Positions 25,624-33,601 of a DNA stretch of 64,000 nucleotides are shown piece after piece (the stretch's first letter is position 1; each line of letters opens with the position of its first letter). A program made the translations under genes and the position numbers. Origin of the DNA: Verrucomicrobiota bacterium (GTDB taxonomy: Bacteria > Verrucomicrobiota > Verrucomicrobiia > JADLBR01); NCBI GenBank assembly GCA_029560585.1, contig JAKQKQ010000174.1, positions 1-64,000 on the forward strand, written 5' to 3'. The notes under the pieces are model-generated. The model worked only from the letters and a program-made list of their open reading frames with translations. It did no database searches and had not been told where the DNA came from.

Positions 25624-27027
25624 ATGTCGAGACAATTGGTTGCGGCGATCTTTGGCACGGGGCTGATTGCGTGCGTTGCCCGCGGGGCAGATCCCGCGCC
25701 ATTCGATCGTCTGACCTTTCACGCTGCGCCGAAACCGCTGGCGGAAGGTGCGGCGACATCCGACTGGCCGCGGTTCCTGGGGCCGACGGATAACGCGCGA
25801 TCGCCAGAGACGAAATTGCTGAAAGCCTTCCCGCCCGGCGGACCGACCAGAGTGTGGGAGGTGGCAAAGGGGGAGGGTTATGCATCGCCAGCCATTGCGG
25901 CTGCGCGGCTGGTGCTCTTTCACCGCTTGGACGGCCAGGAGACCGTAGAGTGCCTCGATGCGGAGACAGGGCGGCGTTTTTGGCGATTCGCTTATCCGGT
26001 GCAGTACGAGGACCGTTTCAATTACAGCGCCGGTCCCCGGAACAGTCCGGTGATTTCAGATGGCAGAGTGTACACGTTCGGCGTGACGGGTGTGCTCCAT
26101 TGTCTCGATCTGGGGAATGGTTCGCTGGTGTGGAAGCGGGATGTGCGGGTCGATTATGGCGTGCCGGAGAGCTTCTTTGGCCTGGGATCGTCGCCGCTGG
26201 CCTACGGAAAACTTCTGGTCCTGAACGCCGGGGGCTCGCAACGGCGGTCTGTCATCGCGTTTGATCGGACCGATGGCAAAGAGGTTTGGTGCGCGGAGAG
26301 CGAATGGGGAAACAGCTATGCGTCGCCGATCGTGGCACGCTTGCACGGCGCGGATAGAATCATGGTGTTTGCGGGGGCCGAGAGCGATCCACCGACCGGC
26401 GGCCTGTTATGCATCGATCCTGGCACGGGCCACGTGGACAGCGCTTTCCCGTGGCGCGCGAAGATCGTCTATTCCGTCAATGCGTCCACGCCGGTGGCCG
26501 TCGGAGAGGACGCCGTCTTCATTTCCGAATCGTACACGCAGGGAGGAACACTCGTCCGGTTTTCGCCAAAATTCGAGCCCGGGCCGATCTGGACCAACAA
26601 GAAGTTCGGCATGCATTTCATCACGCCGGTCCTCAGGGACGGCCACCTTTACGGGATCGATGGCCAGCATCAGGGCGAGGCGAGGCTCGCCTGCGTGGAT
26701 GCGGCCACTGGCGGGGAGCGCTGGCACGATCCGTTGAACTGGGAGATCGAACTTGGTGGAGAGCGTAAGCGGATCGGGGTGTGTCGCGGGAACCTGATAC
26801 TGGCTGACGGCGCCTTCCTGTGCCTCGGGGAGTTTGGGAGCCTGCTCTGGCTGGATCTGTCGCCGTCGGGCTGCCGGGTTATCAGTCGCGCGCAACCATT
26901 CCTTGCGGCCCAGTCGTGGGCGCCGCCTGCCATCAGCCGCGGGTTGCTCTATCTCGCGCAAAATTCGCGGGACGTGTTAAGCGGGGCGGAACCAAGGCTC
27001 ATCTGCTATGACGTGCGAGGCCCGTGA
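25624..27027 (+). CDS. Secreted PQQ-like beta-propeller protein
   Basis: A 467-residue protein with a weak signal peptide (LVAAIFGTGLIACVARGAD) and a PQQ-like (quinoprotein-type) beta-propeller. The typical opening DWPRFLGPTDNARSPETKLLKAFPPGGP is common in PVC bacteria. Blade motifs follow, such as CLDAETGRRFWRF, CLDLGNGSLVWKRD, AFDRTDGKEVWCA and CVDAATGGERW. The catalytic residues of true quinoprotein dehydrogenases are not evident, so a scaffold or binding role is likelier. It stands alone on the plus strand. Bases just after the stop (GCCCGGATATCTCACGGC) look like a decayed copy of the AGCCCGGATATTTCACAGCC hairpin. Confidence 0.85.
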   Translation: MSRQLVAAIFGTGLIACVARGADPAPFDRLTFHAAPKPLAEGAATSDWPRFLGPTDNARSPETKLLKAFPPGGPTRVWEVAKGEGYASPAIAAARLVLFHRLDGQETVECLDAETGRRFWRFAYPVQYEDRFNYSAGPRNSPVISDGRVYTFGVTGVLHCLDLGNGSLVWKRDVRVDYGVPESFFGLGSSPLAYGKLLVLNAGGSQRRSVIAFDRTDGKEVWCAESEWGNSYASPIVARLHGADRIMVFAGAESDPPTGGLLCIDPGTGHVDSAFPWRAKIVYSVNASTPVAVGEDAVFISESYTQGGTLVRFSPKFEPGPIWTNKKFGMHFITPVLRDGHLYGIDGQHQGEARLACVDAATGGERWHDPLNWEIELGGERKRIGVCRGNLILADGAFLCLGEFGSLLWLDLSPSGCRVISRAQPFLAAQSWAPPAISRGLLYLAQNSRDVLSGAEPRLICYDVRGP

Positions 27028-27117
27028 CTTGGCTTGGCCCGGATATCTCACGGCTACGGAGATCCTCAGGCTGGATTCCATCCGGCGGCTGCCGGACCAC
27101 GGGGGGTGACAATGGGA

Positions 27118-27168
27118 CGTAGGAGCGCGCTTGCGCGCGATTCGAATCGCCTGCAAGCAGGCTTCTGC
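27118..27168. repeat. Cloverleaf-like repeat GTAGGAGCGCGC..., copy 2
   Basis: Contains GCGCGC-TT-GCGCGC and GCCTGC-AA-GCAGGC hairpins in the same order as 11061-11117, with the outer right arm decayed to CTTCTGC. Similarity extends on both sides (ACCACGGGGGG upstream, GGTGTCTGA downstream). It ends about 24 bases from the lemA stop. Confidence 0.75.
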
Positions 27169-27191
27169 GATTCGGTGTCTGAGTTTTCGAG

Positions 27192-27761
27192 TCAGTTCAA
27201 TGTGACTGTCGGCGCCTGCGTGACGGCGGGTTCCACTTCGAAGAAGCCCTCGGGGCCGAAGCCGAATGCCGAGGCGACGAGGTTGGAGGGGAAAGTCTCG
27301 CGGCGGTTGCTGTAATCGCGGACATTGCCGTTGTAGAAGCGCCGGGCGGCCTGGATGCGATCTTCGGTATTCACGAGCTCGCGCTGAAGTTCCAGGAAGT
27401 GCCCGTCTGCCTTGAGATCGGGGTAATTCTCCACGACGGCGAGGAGTCGCTGGATGGCGCCGACGAGTTCGCGTTCCTCGCGGGCCTGGTCGACCACGGG
27501 GCCGGTCTGTGCGACGCAGCGGGCGCGGAGTTCGGTGACGCGTTCAAGCACCTCGCGTTCATGGGCGGCATAACCCTTGACCGTCTGGACGAGGTTGGGG
27601 ATGAGTTCGTATCGGCGTTTCAGCTCGGTGTCGATGTTGCTCCACGACTCGCGGATGTGATTCCGGAGGGACACGAGCCCATTGTATTGAAGGATCACCC
27701 ACAGGGCGAGGATCAGGAGCGCCGCGATCGGGACGATGGCCAGGATCGATAACTCATGCAT
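27192..27761 (-). CDS. lemA: LemA family protein
   Basis: A 189-residue protein of the LemA family. An N-terminal membrane helix (about 7-27) is followed by a long helical domain with family signatures IRESWSNIDTELKRRYELIPNLVQTVKGYAAHE and the C-terminal YSNRRETFPSNLVASAFGF. LemA proteins are membrane-anchored coiled structures of poorly known function, often next to TPM/YgcG or DUF3137 proteins. The start overlaps the 3' end of the upstream membrane-protein gene by 8 bases, implying coupled translation and a joint role. Confidence 0.93.
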   Translation of the reverse strand: MHELSILAIVPIAALLILALWVILQYNGLVSLRNHIRESWSNIDTELKRRYELIPNLVQTVKGYAAHEREVLERVTELRARCVAQTGPVVDQAREERELVGAIQRLLAVVENYPDLKADGHFLELQRELVNTEDRIQAARRFYNGNVRDYSNRRETFPSNLVASAFGFGPEGFFEVEPAVTQAPTVTLN

Positions 27762-28446
27762 GGTTCTGGGTCTCCGAGAAGAGGTAGTTGGGCATCAGGT
27801 CGCGGATGGCGGCAATGAGATCCAAGCCGGCCTCGATGGCGTCGGGTTGGAGGCGGCCCGTGGACCACGTGGCAAGAGCGTCTCCCTCGATCTCGATCTG
27901 GAGATCGCGGTGCGCGAGGAGGAATTCCATCATGCGGGGATGGCAGATGTCGTACGCGAATTTCCGGTCCTTGGAGCGCACGACGAAGGCCCGCGAGAAT
28001 TCAGCCGATTCGAAGTCGATGTCCTCCCAGCCTAGGGCCTGGGCAATTTTGGAACCGAGGTTTTCCGGGACGATGCGCACTTCGGGGCATGGTTGGGGCA
28101 ATGCGAGCGAGAAAACCGGATGGTGGTAGTGCGTGGTCTGGGTGGTCTTGCCGTTGCTGGTTGTAACCTGATAGTGGTAATCAAACAGCAGGACCTGATG
28201 ATTTCGCCAAGTGCCGGCGACGGCGTTCTGAGCGTACCGGTTCGATCCATGATCCAGCGCGTCGATCCACTGAAAGCGGCCGGCCAGTTCGTAATCGCGG
28301 TCGGGGGCAAACGAGAGGCCGAGGCGTGACGCGGTGGCGGCCAGCGCATCTCGGCGCTTGCGTTCGGTGATGTGCGCGTAGATCCCGAGCCCAATGACCA
28401 GCGCCGCGAAGACGATGAACAGCAGAATGGGAACGACGAAATCCAT
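27754..28446 (-). CDS. Membrane-anchored protein of unknown function, LemA partner
   Basis: A 230-residue protein with one N-terminal membrane helix (about 5-25; VVPILLFIVFAALVIGLGIYA) and a soluble domain. The layout resembles DUF3137-type LemA partners: AATASRLGLSF, then a GTWRNHQVLLFDYHYQV strand-rich part and a C-terminal FLLAHRDLQIEIEGDALATWS part. I cannot name the family with certainty. It overlaps the LemA start by 8 bases and is the first gene of this two-gene unit. Confidence 0.75.
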   Translation of the reverse strand: MDFVVPILLFIVFAALVIGLGIYAHITERKRRDALAATASRLGLSFAPDRDYELAGRFQWIDALDHGSNRYAQNAVAGTWRNHQVLLFDYHYQVTTSNGKTTQTTHYHHPVFSLALPQPCPEVRIVPENLGSKIAQALGWEDIDFESAEFSRAFVVRSKDRKFAYDICHPRMMEFLLAHRDLQIEIEGDALATWSTGRLQPDAIEAGLDLIAAIRDLMPNYLFSETQNHA

Positions 28447-28499
28447 AGACTAGATAGAGCAGTTCACCCGCGGATGGAGGACCTGTCCGCCTGGGGCGG

Positions 28500-28612
28500 G
28501 CCGATGAACACGGATCATCAGCGCGTTCGGTCCGGCGATCATCTCGCCCTCCGAGTGAAGAGGAATCGGGCTCCAAAATCCGCGTGCATCCGTGTAAATC
28601 CGTGGTGTAGGA
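28500..28612. repeat. Dispersed ATCCGCGTGCATCCGTG element
   Basis: GATGAACACGGAT near the left end and CCGCGTGCATCCGTG...ATCCGTGGT at the right end match the two arms of the inverted repeat at 1947-2010, but separated by about 65 bases. Together with flanking bases it occupies the 285-base gap between the LemA partner and the following propeller gene. No gene is seen in that gap. Confidence 0.6.
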
Positions 28613-28731
28613 GATTTCTGCTCCGGTCCAACTGCCGAATCTAGGTTCAAGGTGGGATGCGGAACGCGGATGTAAATGTCATTTGGCGTGCGGCGTGTTG
28701 GTTTGTTCCAGCGCGACGACGCGGCGCTTGG

Positions 28732-31371
28732 CTATGGCCGTTGGCCCTGGTCCCATTCGAGGGCGACCTGAAGGCCACTGGCCTGCGAAGTGTAATAGAT
28801 CCTTCCGTTGGAGACCGCGGGGCCGACGCACTCGCGCGAGTCGATGCAGGGGCCGGTCGAGACAAGCCGACAGCCGTCAGACAGGTCGATGAGATCCATG
28901 TTCGCGCCCAGGAGGTATGGCCAAGAGCAGGTGAATCGCGTGCAGGCGTACCCATAATTGAACTTGGAGAGGATTCGGCCATTGGATGGATCGATGACGT
29001 GGCCGTCATCGCCCGATGCGTTGGAGAAGAGGTGGCCCCCGGCGATGGTGACAACATTGACGGCGGAGCGCACCGGATCGGATTTCCAAATAAGTGAGCC
29101 ATCTTTGGCATTGAGGCAGAGGACATGTTTTGTCTTAGTGGTCTCATCGGCGATGTTGTAACCGCCGAGGTAGAGGCGACCGTCCCGTCCGGAGAGCGTG
29201 CAGCCTGCCGTGACGAATGAGTTCGTGCTGAGCCACAGCGTTTTTCCGGATTGGGGATCGAGCGCGGCGGTCAGGCCGTTTGGACCCGGGCGGTGGCCGC
29301 GGGCCTCGCGCTTGGTGGGCGAATAGCCGAAGAAAGTGGAATAGTACAGGGTACCGTCCATCAGGCACAGGCCGCAGTCGTTGCCGCCCGAGCCGAGTTC
29401 GCCGAAATCACGCTCCCAGACGACCTTGCCTGTCGAGCGATCCCACGCCCAGATCTTGGGGCGATTGTCGCGGGGATAGAACGGATTGTCGTGGGTGTAG
29501 ATCCAGCTCATGAGTTCGGATCCGTCGGGGGAAGGCTGGGGATCACCCTTCATGACAAAAGGTTTTTCGGTGCCCTGGGCCGCATAGCGGCCGGATCCCG
29601 ATGCGTAGATTGCGAGGTTGCCAGCGAGGATCGGTGGGGCCTGCCTGCTCCAGCTGGGCGAGCCGGTAAAGTCCGCCTCCCAGACGAGGTCGCCGGTGGC
29701 GGCATCGAGGCATCGCATGCGGGACCCTTTCGGGCCGGCCTGGGGGAGGAACAGCTGGCCCGCGTCGTGGATGGGGGCGGTGAACGAAAGGTGCACGTCG
29801 GGCCAGTAGCGCCGCCAGAGCAGTCGACCGGTCTCTTGTTCGACGGCGAATATCTGACCTTCCGATGTGTGCGTGTACATGCGGCCGCCGCCGCAGACCG
29901 GGATGTGTTTGAACGTTCCCTCGTAACGCCTGATCCAGCGGATCCGGAGCGGGGGCTTTAGCCCCTGGGGATTGGAATTTGAATTGGCAAGGTCGCGGTA
30001 GTTGGTGTTCCAGTCGTGGCTCGCATCGGTGTATTGCCCGCTGAGCGGGGTCCGAATGCGCTCCAGGGCGATCGCTTTGCTCGGGGGAGGGGCGTGCCCA
30101 TCCGGGCCGAGCGCATAGATGTGTCCGTCCTCGCAGCCGAAATAAATATGGCCGTCGGCGACCGCAACCGGCGCCGAGATTGCCTTGCCAAAGGGCGTCT
30201 GGAACGACCAGGCCGGGGCGCCGCCCGAGAGCGGGATCGCGTGGAGCCGCCCCCCAAGATCGCCATAGATCGCGTGACCGCGGATCAGCGTGGGCGGCGC
30301 GATCGCCGCGGGCGCGGCCAGGCACTGCGTCTGATTGGTTGCGGTGGAATGGCGCACCAGGCCGAACCCCTCCTCGGGCCGGGTGCGAAAAACATCGGCG
30401 CCGCGAATGGCCACGGCAGAAAAACTCAGCGCCCCGGGGAGGTTGATGGCGGTTTCGGTGCCCGCGACGGGAGAGCCTTCCACCTTGGCATCGCGCAGGC
30501 GCAGCATCTCTACCCGGCCGTAATTGTCCCTCCGGTGCCACTGGACGAAGACGGCGCCATCCTCGCCGATGCTCTGGCCGAAGGCCGCGGCATATTCTTT
30601 GCCCCCGTATTGCGGGATCTCGCCTATCGACAGCAGCTTGGCCTCACGACCCCCATCGTGCAGGAAGACGGTGCGGCCGCCAGCCGGCACAACGAGGGTG
30701 TCGCCGTATGCCGCGGGATCGCGCGAACAGCAGAAGTGGTCGCGCCAGTTGACGCGCGCCTTCTTGAACGCGAGCCAGGCCTGCCCATCCCAGCGGTCAC
30801 CGTCGAAACCGATGACTTCCTTCACGAAATCCCATGTCCATGCGACCGCGCCATCCGATTCCAGCGCGAAAATCTTGGCTCCTAGGGTGGCGACGTAGAC
30901 GCGACCCCCCATGACGACAGGGCTGGCGAACACCGGTTCGCCGCAGGCGACCTGCCGCACAAGCCGACCGGTCTCGCGCGCGAGGACGATGTGGTTTCCC
31001 GCCGTGGTACCGAAGTGAACATAGGGCCCGCAGATCGCCGGCGAAGAGACGTTGCTATAATTACGGATCTCGGCGGGAGAGGCAAATCTCCAGATCGTCT
31101 TGAGCGTCCGTGCGTCCAGACAAAACGCGACCCCCGAACCATCGACGGCATAGAGGCGACCATCGGCCAGCACCGGAGACGTGAAAATCGCATCTGTCAA
31201 TGGGGCCGCGGCGATCAGCCCGAGGGGGAATCGGACATCGCGGTCCGGGGCATTGCCAGAGTGGCGCGCGTCGAATTGGAACTGGGGCCAATCCTCAGCG
31301 CGCGGCGACGATGTCCCAATGGCCATGACCATCATGGCCCCAATGCAGCTCATCGCCCTCAAAGGAATCAC
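28732..31371 (-). CDS. Large secreted PQQ-like beta-propeller protein
   Basis: 879 residues with a signal peptide (MSCIGAMMVMAIGTSSPRA) and two propeller-like halves. Repeated blade motifs include LYAVDGSGVAFCLDARTLKTIWRF, IFALESDGAVAWTWDF, CLDAATGDLVWEADF, AWDRSTGKVVWERDF and CLNAKDGSLIWKSD. The opening EDWPQFQFDARHSGNAPD is a typical PVC quinoprotein-like start. It probably acts in the periplasm, ligand unknown. The GTG at 31371 is chosen because AGGAG lies 7 bases upstream; an in-frame TTG at 31392 lies beyond that site. It is a distant paralogue of the 25624-27027 protein and has no operon partner. Confidence 0.87.
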   Translation of the reverse strand: MIPLRAMSCIGAMMVMAIGTSSPRAEDWPQFQFDARHSGNAPDRDVRFPLGLIAAAPLTDAIFTSPVLADGRLYAVDGSGVAFCLDARTLKTIWRFASPAEIRNYSNVSSPAICGPYVHFGTTAGNHIVLARETGRLVRQVACGEPVFASPVVMGGRVYVATLGAKIFALESDGAVAWTWDFVKEVIGFDGDRWDGQAWLAFKKARVNWRDHFCCSRDPAAYGDTLVVPAGGRTVFLHDGGREAKLLSIGEIPQYGGKEYAAAFGQSIGEDGAVFVQWHRRDNYGRVEMLRLRDAKVEGSPVAGTETAINLPGALSFSAVAIRGADVFRTRPEEGFGLVRHSTATNQTQCLAAPAAIAPPTLIRGHAIYGDLGGRLHAIPLSGGAPAWSFQTPFGKAISAPVAVADGHIYFGCEDGHIYALGPDGHAPPPSKAIALERIRTPLSGQYTDASHDWNTNYRDLANSNSNPQGLKPPLRIRWIRRYEGTFKHIPVCGGGRMYTHTSEGQIFAVEQETGRLLWRRYWPDVHLSFTAPIHDAGQLFLPQAGPKGSRMRCLDAATGDLVWEADFTGSPSWSRQAPPILAGNLAIYASGSGRYAAQGTEKPFVMKGDPQPSPDGSELMSWIYTHDNPFYPRDNRPKIWAWDRSTGKVVWERDFGELGSGGNDCGLCLMDGTLYYSTFFGYSPTKREARGHRPGPNGLTAALDPQSGKTLWLSTNSFVTAGCTLSGRDGRLYLGGYNIADETTKTKHVLCLNAKDGSLIWKSDPVRSAVNVVTIAGGHLFSNASGDDGHVIDPSNGRILSKFNYGYACTRFTCSWPYLLGANMDLIDLSDGCRLVSTGPCIDSRECVGPAVSNGRIYYTSQASGLQVALEWDQGQRP

Positions 31372-31378
31372 GAAATTA

Positions 31379-31383
31379 CTCCT
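31379..31383 (-). promoter_or_regulatory. Shine-Dalgarno AGGAG deciding a GTG start
   Basis: AGGAG 7 bases before GTG at 31371 fixes the start of the large PQQ-like protein and rules against the in-frame TTG further upstream. Confidence 0.75.
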
Positions 31384-31490
31384 AACTTTCAATTCTGCCC
31401 GGGTTCAGCCGCCTGTCGAGCCGGGAGGTCCGTCCTGAATCGCGCCGTAGGAGCGGTTTCGCTGTAATCTTCCGGTGCCCCGCAGCGATG

Positions 31491-31507
31491 GCGTCTCGCA
31501 GAGACGC
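31491..31507. repeat. REP-like hairpin upstream of the RAYT gene
   Basis: GCGTCTC-GCA-GAGACGC, a perfect 7-base stem, 103 bases before the RAYT start. It is the inverted counterpart of the hairpin directly after the RAYT stop. Confidence 0.8.
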
Positions 31508-31609
31508 TCCACAAATGGGTTCGGGTTGGCCTTAGAGGGATCGCGGTCACTGCAAGAGGAATGGGATTTCTCTTGCCGTGGACCGGCCACATTTGAAATC
31601 CTTCATCAC

Positions 31610-32068
31610 ATGGCCAGGCCACCGCGTGTGCCGGTGTGGCTGCCGTTGGATCAGCCCGTCACTTACTTCGTGACGCTCGGCATTGCCGGGCGCCGGCGCG
31701 TGCTCGACAACGCGGCGGCATGGAACGCGTGCCGCCACACGCTCGCGCGATTGGACCGGTGGCAGACACTGGCATGTACCCTCATGCCCGACCACGCGCA
31801 CTTCCTGGTGGGCCCCATCCGGGACAGGGATGCGCCGTTGGGTCAGTGGATGAAGTGGTTCAAACGATGGTTCTGCCATGTCCATCCCCACGACTGGGAA
31901 TGGCAGGAGGGCGGATTCGATCGGCTCTTGCGCGGGTCTGAAAGCGCCGAGGAGAAATGGCGGTACATCCGGGAGAACCCCGTGCGCGCGGACTTGGTTC
32001 AGCACTGGGAAGCATGGCCCTATTCCTTCGGTTTTGGCAGGGACAATTCTCCGCCCACCCGATTGTAG
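31610..32068 (+). CDS. REP-associated tyrosine transposase (RAYT, Y1/HUH family)
   Basis: A 152-residue single-domain HUH nuclease of the IS200-like Y1 superfamily, RAYT branch. The HUH motif is LMPDHAHFLV (H62, H64), and the catalytic tyrosine is Y119 in EEKWRYIRENPVRADLV, a hallmark of RAYTs; GGFDRLLR precedes it as usual. RAYTs cut at REP hairpins and are thought to spread them. The ATG at 31610 gives the normal length, although the frame is open for 45 more codons upstream. The gene is bracketed by inverted hairpins GCGTCTC-GCA-GAGACGC and GCCGTCTC-TGC-GAGACGGC, so the cognate REP is probably here. It lies between a PQQ-like gene and the nuo operon. Confidence 0.9.
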   Translation: MARPPRVPVWLPLDQPVTYFVTLGIAGRRRVLDNAAAWNACRHTLARLDRWQTLACTLMPDHAHFLVGPIRDRDAPLGQWMKWFKRWFCHVHPHDWEWQEGGFDRLLRGSESAEEKWRYIRENPVRADLVQHWEAWPYSFGFGRDNSPPTRL

Positions 32069-32169
32069 GCCGTCTCTGCGAGACGGCGGCGGGTGATGGG
32101 GCGGCGTCTGACACAGACGCCCCACAGTCCCACATTTCCTGTCCCGGGGGTCCCGCCCGGAGGGCGGGA
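32069..32169. repeat. Three REP-like hairpins between RAYT and nuoN
   Basis: Perfect stems GCCGTCTC-TGC-GAGACGGC (32069-32087, starting one base after the RAYT stop), GGCGTCTG-ACA-CAGACGCC (32103-32121) and TCCCGCCC-GGA-GGGCGGGA (32151-32169, ending against the nuoN stop). All have 8-base stems and 3-base loops. They fill the gap between convergent genes and could serve as terminators for both. Confidence 0.85.
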
Positions 32170-33570
32170 TCACAGCGACGACTTGATCGCCTCAATGATC
32201 GGCTGGGGCAGGATGCCCAGGGCCAAAATGCCTCCGACCAGCGCGACACAGAGCGCGCGGGTGGGGAAGTCGATGACGACCGCGGGGCGGTCGGCGGGAT
32301 CGCGAAAGAACGTCTCGCGCACCACGGCCAGATAGTAGTAGATGGCGATGACGGTGTTGACGACGGCGATGACGACGAGGGCCAGGTGGCCCTGGTTCAA
32401 GGCCGCCTTGAGTAGGGCGAGCTTTGCGGTGAATCCGGCGAAGGGAGGTATGCCCGCCAACGCAAATATGCCGACGCCCAGGGTGACGGCGAGCATGGGC
32501 GAACGGCGGTGCAGGCCCGCCAGTTCCTCCATGGCGACGTTGGTGCCGTCGCGGGAGACGCGGCAGATCGCCACGAAGCATGCGATCACCATCAGCGCGT
32601 ACGCGAAGATATAGTATATGGCCGCAGTGTAGCCATCCCGATCCATGGCGACGAAACCCAGGAGGGCATAGCCTGCGTGCGCGATGCCCGAGAAACCGAG
32701 CAGGCGCTTGAGGTCATTCTGCATGAGGGCAACGAGGTTGCCATAGAACATCGATGCGCCCGCGAGGACCGCCATGAAAAGGGAAAGCGTTGGATCGCCA
32801 GGTGAGGCGAGCGACACGAAGCGCACGAGGACCGCGACCGCGCCGATCTTCGGGAGCGACGCGATGAGGCCCGCTGTTTCGTTGGAGGAGCCCTGATACA
32901 CGTCGGGTGTCCAGAAGTGGAATGGGAAAACCGCTAGCTTGTAGTACAAGCCGCAGAAGGTCATCGCGAGACCGACGAGCGCCACGGGCGAGCCGAGAAA
33001 AGGCTGTAGCCGGGGCATCAGATCCCGGAGCGATGTGGTGCCGGTAAGCCCGAACAAATAGCTTAACCCGAAGAGCATGATGCCATTGGCCGCTATGCCA
33101 AACATGATGTATTTGATGGCCGACTCCATCTGGGTGCGCTGCCCCTCCCGTTCTCGCCGCATGGCCACCATCACGTACAGGGGGAACGCCGAAAGCTCGA
33201 GGGCGACCACGAGGGTGATCACGTCGATGCTGCTGACCAGCATCATCAGGCCGCTGACGCTGGCCGTCAGGAAGAAATAGTACTCCGGTTTGATCTCACC
33301 CTGGATGTCGGGGAGTTTCCCCTTCATCAGCAGCACGAGAACAAACCCTATGGCGAATGCCAATTTGAGGATCTGAGAGAACAGGTCGACGCGGTAGGCG
33401 CCATCGAAGAGCGTGGCCTCTTGGCCCAAGGTAACGGCGGCAGCCAGCACGGTCGCGGCCGATGTCACCAGGGCGATCACGCGCGCCTCGCGGGTGCGCC
33501 CCTTGCCGAGGGTGACGAAGAAGATCGCCAGCGCTCCGAGCAGGATCAGGGATTCTGTGAGGAAGGGCAT
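32170..33570 (-). CDS. nuoN: NADH-quinone oxidoreductase subunit N
   Basis: Antiporter-like proton-pumping subunit of complex I, 466 residues with about 14 membrane helices. The TM5 glutamate lies in TLVVALELSAFPLYVM and the TM7 lysine in YYKLAVFPFHFWTPDVY; LIASLPKIGAVAVLVRF and GFSGIAHAGYALLGF follow. It is the last gene of the minus-strand nuo operon, 31 bases after nuoM. A hairpin directly after the stop separates it from the convergent RAYT gene. Confidence 0.95.
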   Translation of the reverse strand: MPFLTESLILLGALAIFFVTLGKGRTREARVIALVTSAATVLAAAVTLGQEATLFDGAYRVDLFSQILKLAFAIGFVLVLLMKGKLPDIQGEIKPEYYFFLTASVSGLMMLVSSIDVITLVVALELSAFPLYVMVAMRREREGQRTQMESAIKYIMFGIAANGIMLFGLSYLFGLTGTTSLRDLMPRLQPFLGSPVALVGLAMTFCGLYYKLAVFPFHFWTPDVYQGSSNETAGLIASLPKIGAVAVLVRFVSLASPGDPTLSLFMAVLAGASMFYGNLVALMQNDLKRLLGFSGIAHAGYALLGFVAMDRDGYTAAIYYIFAYALMVIACFVAICRVSRDGTNVAMEELAGLHRRSPMLAVTLGVGIFALAGIPPFAGFTAKLALLKAALNQGHLALVVIAVVNTVIAIYYYLAVVRETFFRDPADRPAVVIDFPTRALCVALVGGILALGILPQPIIEAIKSSL

Positions 33571-33601
33571 AGGTCTCAGGGTCGGCCGGTCGTTCGCGGG
33601 C

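Noticed and set aside
25239-25793. Open frame of about 180 codons across the repeat-filled gap before the PQQ gene
   Set aside because: It is composed of translated hairpin repeats and overlaps the PQQ gene start in another frame.
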